A stretch of DNA of 64,000 nucleotides from Hyperoplus lanceolatus (lineage: Eukaryota; Chordata; Actinopteri; Uranoscopiformes; Ammodytidae), in NCBI GenBank assembly GCA_026929865.2, contig CM049396.1, positions 27,670,501 to 27,734,500 on the forward strand. Reading direction: 5' to 3'. Position 1 is the stretch's first letter; each line of letters starts with the position of its first letter. The notes below the pieces were generated by a model, which was not told the origin of the DNA, ran no database searches, and worked only from the letters and a program-made list of their open reading frames with translations. A program made the translations under genes and the position numbers. Shown here in pieces: positions 15,970 through 30,200 of this stretch.

Positions 15970-17424
15970 GACTATTACCACTCTATTCAAAATTACACAG
16001 CGTTTGATGCATGTTCTATTCCCCTGTTAGCAACTTTGTCTTCTGCTCCTCTTTTCATCTGTTAATTGCTACAATTTAATCTGTCTCTCACCTATTTCTC
16101 TCAACACACAAAACCTTTTGCTGTGTGGAAATGATGAAAGAATGTACTGCTTCTTTGCAGTGTTGGATTATAGCAATTTGGCTGCTTTGAATCAGGAGAC
16201 AAAGCCTACCTTGCACTGGCTCACCTGAGGCTGGACCATAGGGCTGGACCCACAAACGGCCTCCCACTTGAGATTACTTTATAAATGTTTCTTCTCAACT
16301 ATCGCCGATATCTCTTGGGGTATCTCTATTTATGTTACTGGTTTCAGGCAATATGAAAATTCCGAACCCACAATAAACAATCTCTTCTTTTTTTCACAAC
16401 CATGTTTTTATTGCTGTCCCTGTATTGTGTGGCGGGATTTTTCCAACCTTAGTATCCCCATGGGAAGAATATAACCAAGACAAATCTATGGCTCTTATCA
16501 AACAGTAGCTTAAGGGTCCACATATTTCAGCAAGGGTCCTGCACACACAGATATACACTTTGCTTTATCACATTATGAAAAATATGGGATTGGAATACAT
16601 GTTCTTATGGGATTTCATGACATGTAACGTATGTAGCTCTTCCTATATAGTGGCAGATGATGCATTATTTCAACACTCACTTAAATCAAGGCAGTGATAT
16701 GGAGCTGATAATAGGTAAGGCCTGAGATATTTTGCAACAGATTGACCCGAGCTGGGTTACTGTGGTGTGTATGTGATTACATCCAAAGTGTAAAAAATGG
16801 ATCCTTTGTTTATATCTTAAGCCCCTGGACTCCAGTGTGTGTGTTAGTTTGGTTCGTTCATGAACATCATAAAGTGGTGAATGGTTTTTGTTTATTAGCA
16901 GTGAGAGGTCAGCTTAGCTGAGATGGAGTTGTATTGATTCTTCCATCAACACCTCCCATACTAAATCCTCATTCTGACAACTGTGATTCAACACTTAACA
17001 GACATTTGCCTGTGGGCTGTGTGTGATAAAGCACAAATTGTCAGTGATGGCACAGGTTTCAAATTCTCCAAAAATCCCACTTGCACAAACAAAAACTGTG
17101 ATACTTTGTCAAATTCAAGTTTGATTGTTTTTCTTAAATTTACCTACACACACAGCAGCATAGTTACTACAGCATACATGTGGTTAAACAGTTCAAATGA
17201 AAGACCAGCGCACCAGTTTGTTGCCAAGGCAGTTTGCTTGATTTTGCTGATGGGTATTCTGGACTAGGAGCTTCACACTTTTGACTGCCTGCTGAGTATC
17301 ATGTGTTAAAACTTTATAGTGTGCATTGGTGCACATATTTTGAAAAAAATAAAGGATTTTCAAACTTCTGAGGTTAATTAATTTGTCCTCTTCTGTGTCA
17401 AAAGATATAACTGGAACTACCTAG
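15970..17424. other. Intergenic, no gene recognised
   Basis: AT-rich sequence with no supportable gene, RNA or repeat structure. Confidence 0.5.
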
Positions 17425-17895
17425 CAATTGTATGCCTCTGCGAGGCATATAATTGCTGAACAGTGAAAGTACAGTGATGGTAGGCAATGCTTTAAAGAAG
17501 GTAAAGCTCATAAGAAGCTTCACAATATGGTACAAGGTCACTGCGACCACACAATATGTAAGGTTGCAGTGACATTTGACTCCCAAAATCTAATCTGCTC
17601 ATCTTTAAACCCAAGTGTAAATTAGTCCCAAATTTGACAAAAAAAACTTAAAGCATTTTTGAGATATCACATTCATGAGGCATGAGGTCACCGTGACCTT
17701 AACCTTTGACCTATGATTACCAACATCTAACCAGTTCACCATTGAGTCAGTCTGCGTTTGAGCAAAGTTAGAAGAAAATCCCTCAAAACATTCATGAGAT
17801 ATTGAGTTGACAAGAATGGCCCGGACAGACGGACAGATGTACATGCGGACTGACGGACAACCCAAAAACATAAGGCCTCCAGCCATCGGCTATTG
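17425..17895. repeat. Dispersed repeat of the 'tgagatatcacattcatgag' type
   Basis: The block contains 'tttttgagatatcacattca', 'aggtcaccgtgacct', 'gacagacggacagatgtaca' and 'cccaaaaacataaggcctcc'. I know this combination as an abundant, probably non-autonomous repeat in teleosts. It begins near 'gcctctgcgaggcatat' and ends near 'ggcctccagccatcggc', giving loosely inverted ends. The class is uncertain. Confidence 0.6.
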
Positions 17896-18807
17896 ATTGC
17901 GCAGATGAAAAAAAACTGCAATTTCTATCAACTGTGGGAAGAAGATACTGTGTAAATTAATTTAATAGCTTTTTGTTAAGAAGACAGAAAGGAAACATAG
18001 GTAAAGAGATAGGGGCAGACATGCAACAAAGGTCACTGGCTTAAATTGAAGAAGCAACGTCGAAATTATGCATCATGCACAGTAACCCATAGGCTACCAA
18101 GGCACTGCCATATACACTCTTTTAATAAATGTAAGCAGATGAAATGAAAATCATTAATAGATTGTCTATCTGTCATGGTTCATTTTAGCTGAGTTATCTG
18201 ATTATCCCTTTAACTTTTAAAAATATTGTTTTTGTTTTGCTACTTTCTCTTATAAAAGTCAAACAACTGTTGGTAACTCATAAACTGACTCTGCCCTTTG
18301 ATTAAAAAGGAAAAAATAAGCCATCTAGCCCCCAGAAGTGTAAGATTTCAAGGGCTTCATTCATAATCAAGCATTCTGGTGACTTTGTGCAAACAGTTAT
18401 GATCACTGGCAGAACCATAATCCACTTCTTCAGAGAGTTATGAATTTAATGACTCAGCATAATCTCATTTCCTTCTTCATTATTAATCTGTTCCTCGGCA
18501 GCTGCTATCAAGAGGGAAAACCTGTTCAATATAAATGGTTTCATCATGTTTGGTTGCAGTCGCTGTGCAAGCTGTTCATACTGCTTCACTGGCCAGTACG
18601 CAACGGTGATGGGTATAATGACAAATATGAAAATGACATTAGCCTACTGTGATGAAACATAACATAAAGATTCAAAAACATAAAGTTTTAAACACCACGG
18701 TGAGCTTTAATGATGTGAAGAGACCGTTGATTTTAACAGACTATATCCCGTATGTACCCAACTTAAAGACAAAGCCAACATGTCATGTGAACAGAGTAGC
18801 AGGACTA
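17896..18807. other. Intergenic, no gene recognised
   Basis: No gene or clear repeat seen. Confidence 0.45.
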
Positions 18808-19153
18808 TAAAGGGATAGTTCAGTATTTTTGAAATGGGGGTATGAGGTACTTATGCATATTTACATTGCTATGGAGATGGCGGTCGGCGCAGTCACTTTA
18901 AGAAGTTTGGGGGAGATGTCGCTGTAGCAGAGGGGGCCAGAAGAAAAAGGTTTTTTTCCACAAATATAAATGCTAACCTAAGACCTAAATCTTGTTCGAT
19001 TGTACGCTAAACTGAGATAATTTGCTGCTATAGCGACGTCTCCCTCAAACTCCTCATAGTGACTGTGCTGACCGCCATCTCTATAAGGTAACAGAATAAC
19101 TATGCATAAGTACCCCATAAAACCACACTCCAAAATTACTGAACTAAACTTTG
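18808..19153. mobile_element. Fold-back MITE
   Basis: The left half (starting aaagggatagttcagta) and the right half (ending tactgaactaaactttg) are inverted copies along almost their full length. They share 'gaggtacttatgcat', 'gagatggcggtc' and 'gtcgct...tagcag' blocks in mirror order. There is no coding capacity. The structure is that of a fold-back MITE; I know similar sequences as common in fish. Confidence 0.75.
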
Positions 19154-19548
19154 ACCACATTCATGCATGGAAGTCATGAGTCAATCTGTGTCCCCCCCCC
19201 CCACACACACACACACACACTAACACACAGCACAGGCTAAAGCTATAGCTGTAGGCTAGGCGTTTTTTGGAAAGGCAGTAAATCCCCACTTGATGAGGTG
19301 TAATGAGGGAGTGCTGGGCTGTGATCTTTTCCGCACCGGGCTTAACATGGTAATACCTGCCCCCACAACATCCCCGGCCGTCGGCTGAGAACACTACCAG
19401 GATTTACTCTCTTTATTACCTCGGCCGAGCATTTAATTTCCAGGGCATTTTGGTGGGTTATTGGTACGAGCAGGTGGGTGTCAGGACTGGCAATCACTCA
19501 GGGTGATGCTGGGAGACAGTGACATACGACAGAGTCATCACTTCGGGC

Positions 19549-19591
<43 letters not shown>

Positions 19592-20379
19592 ATCCTTTGC
19601 ATGTGGATGAATGGGACCCCACCTGGTCTGGATTGAGAAACTGAATGTGTGCAACAGACATTTGCAAGTGTTACACAGTATTGTGTGGAAGTCTCTCCAC
19701 TTTTTATTATACAGTACATTCAGTATGCTAAGTCATGTGACAGCCATTACTTCACTGAGTGGCCCACAGGAGCAGATAAACACCACTTGGCCACCACCTT
19801 AATAAATAAGTTATCACCCAAATTGTTTTTAATCAAGATCTCATTTTAGTTGCGCTCTAATGAATTCCTTACGGTGGGTAGGGGAGAACACTGAGCTCAA
19901 CATTGGCAGGCGAGCTGCTTGCATCTGCACTAGGGGCTCCACAAACAGCTGAATCTGTGACTATCACAAATCACACCTTATGAAACTGTATGAATCTTTC
20001 CGACAGTTATAGGATAATTACATTTTTTAATATCTTTTTATTTTGTTTTATTCTTTATAGCTTTAGCAATATTTTCTTTCAGTTATGACAACATTGCCCT
20101 CAGAGTTCTTTGTGAAGTTCTGGGCACACTGTGACATTGCCACAGCAAATCTCAAACACTTCATTTAGATAGTACAGGTTTGTTGAAAGCACGTATGATC
20201 GATTCACTGCTCAGCTTTCTGTCTTCATTCTATTGACATCTGCACATTCCCACATTACAACAATTAATTAGGTGAACATAACATTATAATAACCAGATGA
20301 ACATAATACAGAAACAGCAAAAAAAAAAAAAGAAGCTGACTCTTTATAAACTGGAATTATGATATGATCTGCGTTGCTC
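19154..20379. other. Intergenic with small simple repeats; possible conserved element
   Basis: A C-run and CA-run lie at 19192-19220. The block 19255-19480 is GC-richer, unique-looking and free of repeat structure, so it is a candidate conserved non-coding element (impression only). No gene is seen. Confidence 0.4.
19553..19589. repeat. (GA)n microsatellite
   Basis: Uninterrupted GA repeat of about 37 bp. Confidence 0.95.
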
Positions 20380-20384
20380 TTGTC

Positions 20385-20676
20385 AACAGCAGCTGGTTGG
20401 AGGGTGGCTGGTTCAAGTCCAACACAAGACCAGTCACATGAAGTGTGGAGTGTGACTGATAGCTAGAGAGGTACCAGTTCAACTCCTGGGCACTGACACG
20501 GTGCCCTTGAACAAGGCACCGAACCCCCAACTGCCTGGCTCGCTATCCGATTTGGGGCAGCCCCGTTTCTCTACATGCAGCCTACCTTGTAAAGAGTCAT
20601 AATTTAATTAATGCATGGGTACAAGTCCTGTTTATGCATGTGTTTTGGCCTGTCTGTTTGTGCGTGTGTGTTTTGG

Positions 20677-20722
<46 letters not shown>

Positions 20723-20785
20723 AAAAATACTACCCAGTGAAAATATTGTATTTCCCCTCTCAGGACAAATAAAGATTCTTCTTCT
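20385..20785 (+). mobile_element. SINE-like retroelement ending in a simple repeat
   Basis: The block contains a B-box-like 'ggttcaagtcc', then 'aggtaccagttcaactcctg', 'ggtgcccttgaacaaggcac' and 'cgaacccccaactgc'. I know these in this order as the body of an abundant teleost SINE. A GT microsatellite (20679-20719) and a terminal 'aataaagattcttcttcttc' tail follow. No target duplication was identified, so the boundaries are approximate. Confidence 0.7.
20679..20719. repeat. (GT)n microsatellite inside SINE
   Basis: About 41 bp of TG repeat within the 3' half of the SINE-like element. Confidence 0.95.
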
Positions 20786-23700
20786 TCTATTTATGCGAGG
20801 TATAAATTCAAACAGGCTCAAGTGACTCCACCACTGAGGGACGTTAACAAGCAAACAGTCACATTAATGTCATTATGCTTGTTTTAATGGGGTGATACAT
20901 TTGTAAGTGTGTTCAAGGATTAAATTATGACTCTTCACAATGCAGGCTGCATGCAAATATAGACAACATAAGATTCAAATTTGAGAGGACACACATAAGA
21001 ATAATCTTATGATGCATTAATGGGTGATATTTCAACATGAGTAATACTGTGCATGATGTTCTAACAACTGACAGTCTCTGCACTAATAATTATATATATT
21101 ATAGGCTTGTCACTTTGTATGAAACATATACAAAGTTCCTGTTTTCATTGCATTATATAATAAATCATAAATACCTTTTGGAATGCATGTAAAAATGACT
21201 TGCTGTTTCAGTGGATGAAACAATTCATCACACTGATCCAGTCATAGAGCAGCAAAATATTACAAGGGTGAAACACTTTCAATACACATTGCTGCCTGCA
21301 ATGAAGTTGCTCTGACAGACGAGCATGTTTCTTCTTAGATGTCACTTTTACAATGCAAATCTCACAGGCAATTTAACTCTAAGGGCTGCCGCGTTGCCAG
21401 GTACACTGCTGTTTATCACTTGGATAGTGAAAGAGAAGATGAAATTTAAGTTGCTAGAACACCAGTCATCCAAGCCTCCAGTCATGTTCTCAGTGGAAGG
21501 AAGGATATACCCCACTTCCTAAAGCTCCACCCTGGCCCGTGTTCTGCAGAGGAAGGAGGAGAACATAAAATGCAAGGCTGAGGAATTTCCCAGGGTTTGA
21601 ACCATAAGATGGGAACAGCGCAGACAGCCCCTCTATCATACATCATGGTTGTTTATATGGTATCCCAGGGTGTGGGACCTGTCATGCCACGCCTTAACCT
21701 TAGAGTAAGTTCAGGTTTGGATTTTGTTACTGTGATTGCTGTATTTACTTGTTTGGATTGAGTCAAGGCCAAAGCCGGCAACAATAATGGTGTCAGAGGA
21801 AATGTTTGAAGCCATAACACGGTTCTACTTTGTTGAACCAAAATTAACTGATTCAAAGAGAGGTCTGAGGTTTTGAGGGAAAAGAAAACCCCCATTCCTT
21901 GCACCACAGACACAGACATTCATTCCTGTCATGGGCAGGCATGAAACATTGACTCTTGAGTTCTGGTTTTGGTCATTTTTGCACTAAGCTTACATCAGAG
22001 TGGCACTTGGTGACCATAGAGATATTTTGGCTGACAAAGCGCTACTGAAGTGCACTTCTTGCATTGTATGTCCTCTATTCACATGCTTCACTTAACTGAT
22101 GCCCACGCCTGAAAAACATTTCAGGACAAGGAAAGCTTACAGTATATGACATGTACACCTGCTCTATCACATTCGGCAACCTGCTTGGATGGAAAAATAC
22201 TTGTAGCATCTGTGGTTTTCCACTTGATTTCTTTCTAGTTGTGTTTTGCTGCTGTGTGGAAATTCTTGGGTGACTGCTGACAGACTGGATGTTGTCTCCA
22301 CAATGCACAATGTCTCTTTTTAGCAAGGAGGGGACAATAGTGATGGAGGAACAGTAGGAATGGCAGAGCAGGAAGCATGCCGAGGACCACAGGAAATAGG
22401 AAGCGCAAGCAGGAATAAACCATGTTGAAATAGCCGGAGGGAAATTTCCGTTCCACTGTCTTGAGGTTCTCCTACAAGTGATTTCTCTGCTGTCCTTGAA
22501 AGACACAGATAGCAAGCCGCTACCAAACATGGCATATTTGATATCAAAGGAATAAGCAATTAACACATTTCCCAAAATACACATTTCTTTCATCTTGAAT
22601 GATGAAGCTTACAATAAGATATATTTCATTTGTCTTTATGGGGATTGGGACTCAGATTTGAGATACTATTGTTGCAGGCCCAATTTGTATATTCAGGTTT
22701 GCTTTTATATAGTTTCAGGTTGCAATATGTAACCAATCTGAGATCAAATATAAATGAATAATGTGTCAAAGTGCTCTGTTTCCTCATTTGTAAAATGTCT
22801 GTGCTTCTAGAGTTTCAAATACAACAATTTAGCTTAATTTTGGTCATAGAGGGAGTCATTCATATTATATCATACCACCATCAAGACTTATGATAACCTA
22901 TATCGTAAAAAGTATATTGCCTTCAAAATCACATTAAATTAAACTATTGTTACTACGTAATGAGAATGTATTAATGTAAAATATAACCGCAGGTTTAGGA
23001 TCAGACAGTATAGCCTAAGACACACATTAATGCAGTGATGCCATTTCAAAATCCTCTCTACATTGACTTACTACTAGCATAGTGTGTGTGTGTCCATTTG
23101 ATTCAAAGCCACCAAGTGATCAACACTTTTTGGTTTCAATCCTCTGCTTTGCCTCAATCTTAGACCTAACTCTTGGGGACCAGATGGAGGGGGGAAAAAA
23201 ACTGTGCAGCAAGATCATGGCCGGTCCTCCACCCCTGTTGGCAGGAAGAGCAGAGCGCAAATCGTCTGTGGGCCTCTGCCCATCAGAAACAGGAAGAACA
23301 AAGTGCAAACCAGCAAAGCCGCCGCACCCCTCACGCTAGGAAGATGGATTGTTGAACACCTTGGTGATGTTGTATCAACTGAATGTAACATCTGGTCCAG
23401 CCTCTTGTTTTTGGGTCATCTTCCAATGGGGACATTGCCATGTGGAACCAACATAATGTAAGGAATTTCATTCTTCATGGGGGGAAAAACGCCACACAAA
23501 GCCTGCATTATTTTAAAATAAACACATCTCAAATTAAGATTCTACCCTCTGCTATCTGCTCATATTTTCCCTCTTGTTCATTCAAACTTAAGAGACCAAG
23601 ACAAACCCACTTGGTTGTATAGAAGTGAACACACTCTATGCAATTTCATCTAAAAGGTAAACACATCAATCACATATTAAATAATTTAATAAATACCTCA

Positions 23701-24742
23701 CGTACAACATATTTCCTGCTTATATTTCCTGGTTTAATAGAGAAGTGAACACAGGGAATTGTTTTTTCTTCTTCCTGGGAGTCTGTAAGAACATACTTGG
23801 GATTCATTGAGATGCACTCAACCACAATAAAATGCAATAATACAGTATATGAAGATACCACACAACACATTCACACATACTGGAATCTTTTGGCAAGCCA
23901 ACACTGTTTTTTGGACGTATATGAAAAAGTCTAATTACACTGTGAGCAGTGGCGATAAATCACTGGATTCTTAATCAAAGCACTACAATAGAGAGAGTCA
24001 TCAATCACTTAATACAGCAGCACAACACAACATACACAGCCTGTAGTGTCTCGTCTTGTCTTATGGCTGGCAGCCCCGCTCTGTGCCTAACATGGGGCAT
24101 ATCACTGTGACACATTATCATTAGCGCAATCAACACTGCTTTGGATGTCCTGACGGAGAGCCATCAAGTGGCAAATGGATATGGAGATATATAGGGCCAT
24201 GAAGCTGCCAAACTCTGATTCCCAATGCGTGGAAAAGGACAGGGGCCAAGGAAAAAGAGGAATTTCTTCTTTCCTGACGAAGAAACAGACAAAATATCAT
24301 GGGCTCCTCTAAGGGCTCTCCCTTCTGTCATCGTGTCACAACGCTGATAGCCTGCTATGATCAAGTGTTTCAAGTAATGCTCTATCCAACACTGGAGTCT
24401 TCAACCTCTGCATGGGCACGTTGACTGTAGTTGGCTGTGATGGATGGCAGGGAGCTGGGTCACCTCAAAGGCACAGTAGTGACATTAAGAACGTCCCTGC
24501 TTAAGGTGCAGGAATGACAGATGGCATTTCAAAATTGGAATCTATAAAAATGTGTCACCACTAGAAGATGTTTTGACTTCTAGTCCTCAGTCTGCTGCCC
24601 TACTTTAGATCCATTCAATAACACTCAATGCTTTAAGGACCTTCAAAATAGTGCTGCAGGCAAAACCAATAGAAGAGGCTATAGATCTGGGCAAAATCAG
24701 ACCTACCGGGCAAAACTCCCACAGCAATGATCCTCATTCATA
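20786..24742. other. Intergenic, no gene recognised
   Basis: The region includes a 172-codon minus-strand frame (22075-22593) without any recognisable domain. I do not call it a gene. Segments such as 24050-24330 look unique and may be conserved non-coding DNA. Confidence 0.45.
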
Positions 24743-24750
24743 GTATAATG

Positions 24751-25562
24751 CATCGGTTTTCAAACTGTGGGCGCGGATGAATATGTAAAAAAAATAAAAA
24801 CTAAAAAAAAAAAAAAAAAAAAAATTTTTTTTTTTTTTTTTTTAGTTTTTCTTTTTTATACTAAGATCACGGCATAGCTGGACACAAGTTCTTCTGCTTC
24901 GTTCCCCTCACTGCATTTAAATGCATTCAGTAAATTAGAGAAATAGGTCTCGTTAAAGAAAAAGAGCACCAAGCCCAACCCAGAGGACCCTGCATACATT
25001 TTGTTTATTTTAAATTAATATTTTTATGGAAAATCCATGTGTCCTTCTTCAATAGCTTCTAATTCATCAGACCCAGTGTCTCCAAATTATTTGTTCACAC
25101 AAAATTCCTCATATTTAGCCTCTTAATTGTCCTCTCAAAGTGCACCAGATTCATGCATTTCACTTTAAAAAGGTGAAAAAAAATCTCCCGGGGGGGCATA
25201 CCCCCGGACCCCCCTAGGAGGGTCTGGTTCTCCACTGGCCACTATTCTCCTCCAGCAGGACATTGGAGGCACTAGCGAAAAAACACTGGGTGTGTGACTG
25301 ACATTTAACTAGTCAATAATTTGGGCAAGTCTGTCTGCCTATCTTTCTCACTCCGATGCACACTCAGTCAGTATTATCCATGCTCAAAGGAAGCAGGATT
25401 AAAACACTGGATTATGTGTTTAAAAACGCACAAAAATGTTTAGAATGTTTCAAAAACATGTTTAAATTTGTAAAATAATTAAAAAAAAATTGGGGGGGGG
25501 GGGCTCCGCTGAAATTTGTTCTCTGAGGGGGGGCTCACTTTCTCACACTTTGAAAACCCCTG
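24751..25562. mobile_element. Non-autonomous hAT-type element, 812 bp
   Basis: Flanked by a perfect 8-bp direct repeat, gtataatg, at 24743-24750 and 25563-25570. The termini are inverted: the left reads catcggttttcaaactgtgg and the right, reverse complemented, cagggttt-like followed by tcaaagtgtgag. An 8-bp duplication with CA..TG-type ends is the hAT signature. The inside has no transposase. It holds a 22-A/19-T palindromic tract (24803-24843) and G-rich runs (25191-25197, 25493-25503). Confidence 0.85.
24803..24843. repeat. A(22)T(19) palindromic homopolymer
   Basis: A run of 22 A is followed directly by 19 T, flanked by 'act' and 'agt', so the tract can fold on itself. Run lengths in such tracts are prone to sequencing error. 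Confidence 0.85.
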
Positions 25563-25916
25563 GTATAATGGATTTGTTTTAAGTGTCTTGTGGGATTCCA
25601 CCTTCCACCCTTTTTGATGATATAGCCTATGTCATCACGCTTACCTGCTGTTTAAGAGAATAGGCTAAAGAGGACAAGACTGACGGAACAAATAGAAAAA
25701 AAGAGAGCGGAGTGGAGGGCCGGGATGGCAGCCAGTCAGCTATGAAGGACATGGCCGCAGCAGTTATTTTTAGTTATCAGTTATCAGTCATTCGGAAAAT
25801 CTCATTAAAAATCTGAAAGAAATCTTGATGCTCCATCAAACCATTCAAATCAGGAAAACTCAAAGGAAAATAAGCTCTCTGTCTCTCTCTCTCTTTCTCT
25901 CTCACACACGCACATG

Positions 25917-27250
<1,334 letters not shown>

Positions 27251-27260
<10 letters not shown>

Positions 27261-27275
27261 ATGGCGGACACGGAT
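27251..27275 (+). promoter_or_regulatory. uba3: YY1/TISU-like motif over the uba3 start codon
   Basis: The start codon sits in 'gccaaacATGGCGGAC'. This matches the core ATGGCGG of the YY1 site and, with mismatches at the outer positions, the TISU element (SAASATGGCGGC) that serves very short 5' leaders. It would imply transcription starting close upstream. This is a sequence match only; no transcript start is known here. Confidence 0.5.
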
Positions 27276-30200
27276 GAGCCGTAAGTAGCTGCCGAAGGAT
27301 CAAGCAAGAAACACAGTCATTAACTGCCCGAAAGATGCTTTTAAATCTCATTAACCTACGAAAGCACAGCATGAATGAACCTTCTTTTATTCTCTCTTTT
27401 TAGGGAGAAGAAAAGAAGGAGAGTAGTGGAGCTGACTGAGAAGTTAGTGATGAATTGGTAGAAGTGGCGGCAGGTTTGAGGTTACGAGACAGGAAGGTTT
27501 ACGTTAGCTAGCTGAAGAAGCTACACTGATAATGGTTGTTAACAGTACACTGACATATTGCCTACTTAATTCAGTACTGATCGGTTGGCCGCGAGTAGCT
27601 CACACGTCCAACGTTTTACAATAAAATCATGTGGTATTATTCACCTATACAGAAGGTAGAGGTGTTTTCTGTACATTTCTCACAGTTGACATGCTAGCTA
27701 TTCACCTTACCTAGCTACAGGGAGCTGTCCAGCCAGGGAAGAGCGTAATGCTAGGGAACCCACACTATGCCAGAGGTTCAGAAACATCCAGCTGAACGAG
27801 TATGCAGTTTAACTTTATTGTCACAGACTGGTTAATCATATAGACATTCGTTGCATTGACATTGAGCAGACAAGTGGATGATAGTACAGAAGCTAATCCT
27901 AGTTAGTTTCTTGAACATTTTAAATGCATGCATGCATGTATCTGAACTGTAAATAGCACATTTTACATTTGGTAGTCAATATCAGTAATAAGTTTAAGGT
28001 TTTGATTTACTTTTGTTGTTGTTGTTGTTGCATGGTTTCAGAAGACTTACTGCTAAATTGTGTGTGATGTCAACCCATACAGTATTATGTCTTCCATCTG
28101 CCATTAGAAAATACTTTTAGATGAGGGGAGATGATCCTGATGACATCCTAAATGTAAATATTGTCGTCTTCAGGATGGTGATTGATGGAGGCAATGGTCG
28201 CACCTGTGAGTGGGAGGGGCGATGGAACCATATCAAAAAGTTTCTGGAAAGATCGGGCCCCTTTACGCATCCTGACTTTGAACCCAGCACAGAGGTAACA
28301 GTCACACAGGGAGCAGAATGATGCAAGCCTTTTATCATTGAAGCTATGGTGGACCCTCTTCTGCTGCTCTAATATAAAATGTATTTTATCACATATCACC
28401 ACAGTCGTTGCAGTTTATGCTAGAAACCTGCAAAATCCTGGTCATTGGTGCCGGTGGTCTGGGATGTGAGCTGTTGAAAGACCTGGTATGGTTACTGTTA
28501 TTATATACAGTATTTGTATGAATATGTAGAATGTATAGTTTGTGCTTTAATGAATGGCCAATATTTTTTGGTTTGTTTTTGTACTTGTTTGTGGCTCAGG
28601 CCTTATCAGGCTTTCGGAACATCCAGGTTGTCGACATGGACACCATTGATGTTTCCAACTTGAATCGACAGTTCCTCTTCAGGTCAGTATTTAATAGACC
28701 CATATTATCAGTGAATGTTATGTTGGAATAAAGCACATGTGTTCTTTTAATGTGTGTGTCATTTTGTCCAGGCAAAAAGATGTAGGTCGGCCCAAGGCAG
28801 ATGTGGCAGCTGATTTCATCAACAGCCGCATTCCTGGATGCTGTGTAGTGCCGTATCCTTTTGAGTAACCAACTATTGCAAGATTTTAGATGCTTAATAC
28901 TAAAACATGAATCACATGAATCAACTGTAAAAATGTTGCCAGCGGATAATCCACTTCTAAAAAAATCACAATTTGTGAATGCAAACATGGACACCATACC
29001 TTATTCTTAGGTAATGATGGTGAGGGAACATTCTGTCTTAAAATGAACTTCTCCTTAACGCTTTTTGCAGACATTTTAAGAAAATTCAAGACTTAGATGA
29101 AGCCTTCTACAGACGTGAGTATCATGGGGAGTTTTAATTCCCACTGTTTCTATTGTAGGCTTGGAAGGAATGTTACGATTCAGCCAGTTTACCAGTCAGT
29201 TTGATGCACAATACAGTGATTGTCACATTTAAATTCTTATGCTGTTACGAATAAAGTCAATGATTCAATTCACTTGCATCTTTATAGTTATTTTGGCGAA
29301 CACTGTATCCCTGACTGAAAAGCTGATTCACAGCACTCCCTTACCTCACATGTGGCAATTGATAAGATTTTAAATAAAACTTTATTATATTTTTAAACTC
29401 TATAATGCAAATCATTATGTCTTTGATTCATGACATTTTGTTACACCCTTACTATTAGGACTATGTCATTATGAGCCTTTGAATTCATTCATCTTTCCTT
29501 TTTTATATTTTTTATCCAGAATTCCACATAATTGTTTGTGGATTGGACTCTATAGTTGCCAGGAGGTGGATGAATGGTATGCTGGTAAGTTGTTCCTCAC
29601 CATTGCAAATTTAGTCACAGTACTTTTCTCAACTGTATTTGCAAACATTTATCTGCTTAATGCAATATGCCAAAAGGAACAATTAGTCTGCCTTTCTTTG
29701 CAGCTGTCTTTGCTGGTGTATGAAGATGGTGTCTTGGACCCTGGTTCCATCATTCCTTTAATTGATGGTGGGACCGAAGGCTTTAAAGGAAATGCGAGAG
29801 TGATTCTCCCTGGCATGACCGCCTGCATCGACTGTACTCTTGAGCTTTACCCTCCTCAGGTGAGGTGGTAAAAATATGGTCTCAAATAGCGTTTACAACC
29901 AACACTATTTTGTGGTCTTACAGAAACAGTAGCTAGTTTGTTGTTGCTTAAACGTGCCTGTATTTTTAGGTCAACTTCCCCATGTGTACAATAGCCTCCA
30001 TGCCTCGTTTGCCAGAACATTGTGTTGAGTATGTGCGGATGTTGCTGTGGCCAAAAGAGACACCCTTTGGAGGTATGAAATCATACTGCTACTACACTTA
30101 CTGCACACTGCTAGTTATTGTTGATCATTTGAAATGACTTAAAAATCACTTTCTCTCTTACAAGACTTGTCCAAATAAATAAACGTAAGTTCTCGTGTTG

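Noticed and set aside
22075-22593. 172-codon minus-strand open frame
   Set aside because: No domain, no codon-periodic look, no splice or promoter context, and overlapping frames of similar length on the same strand. It is more likely a chance frame.
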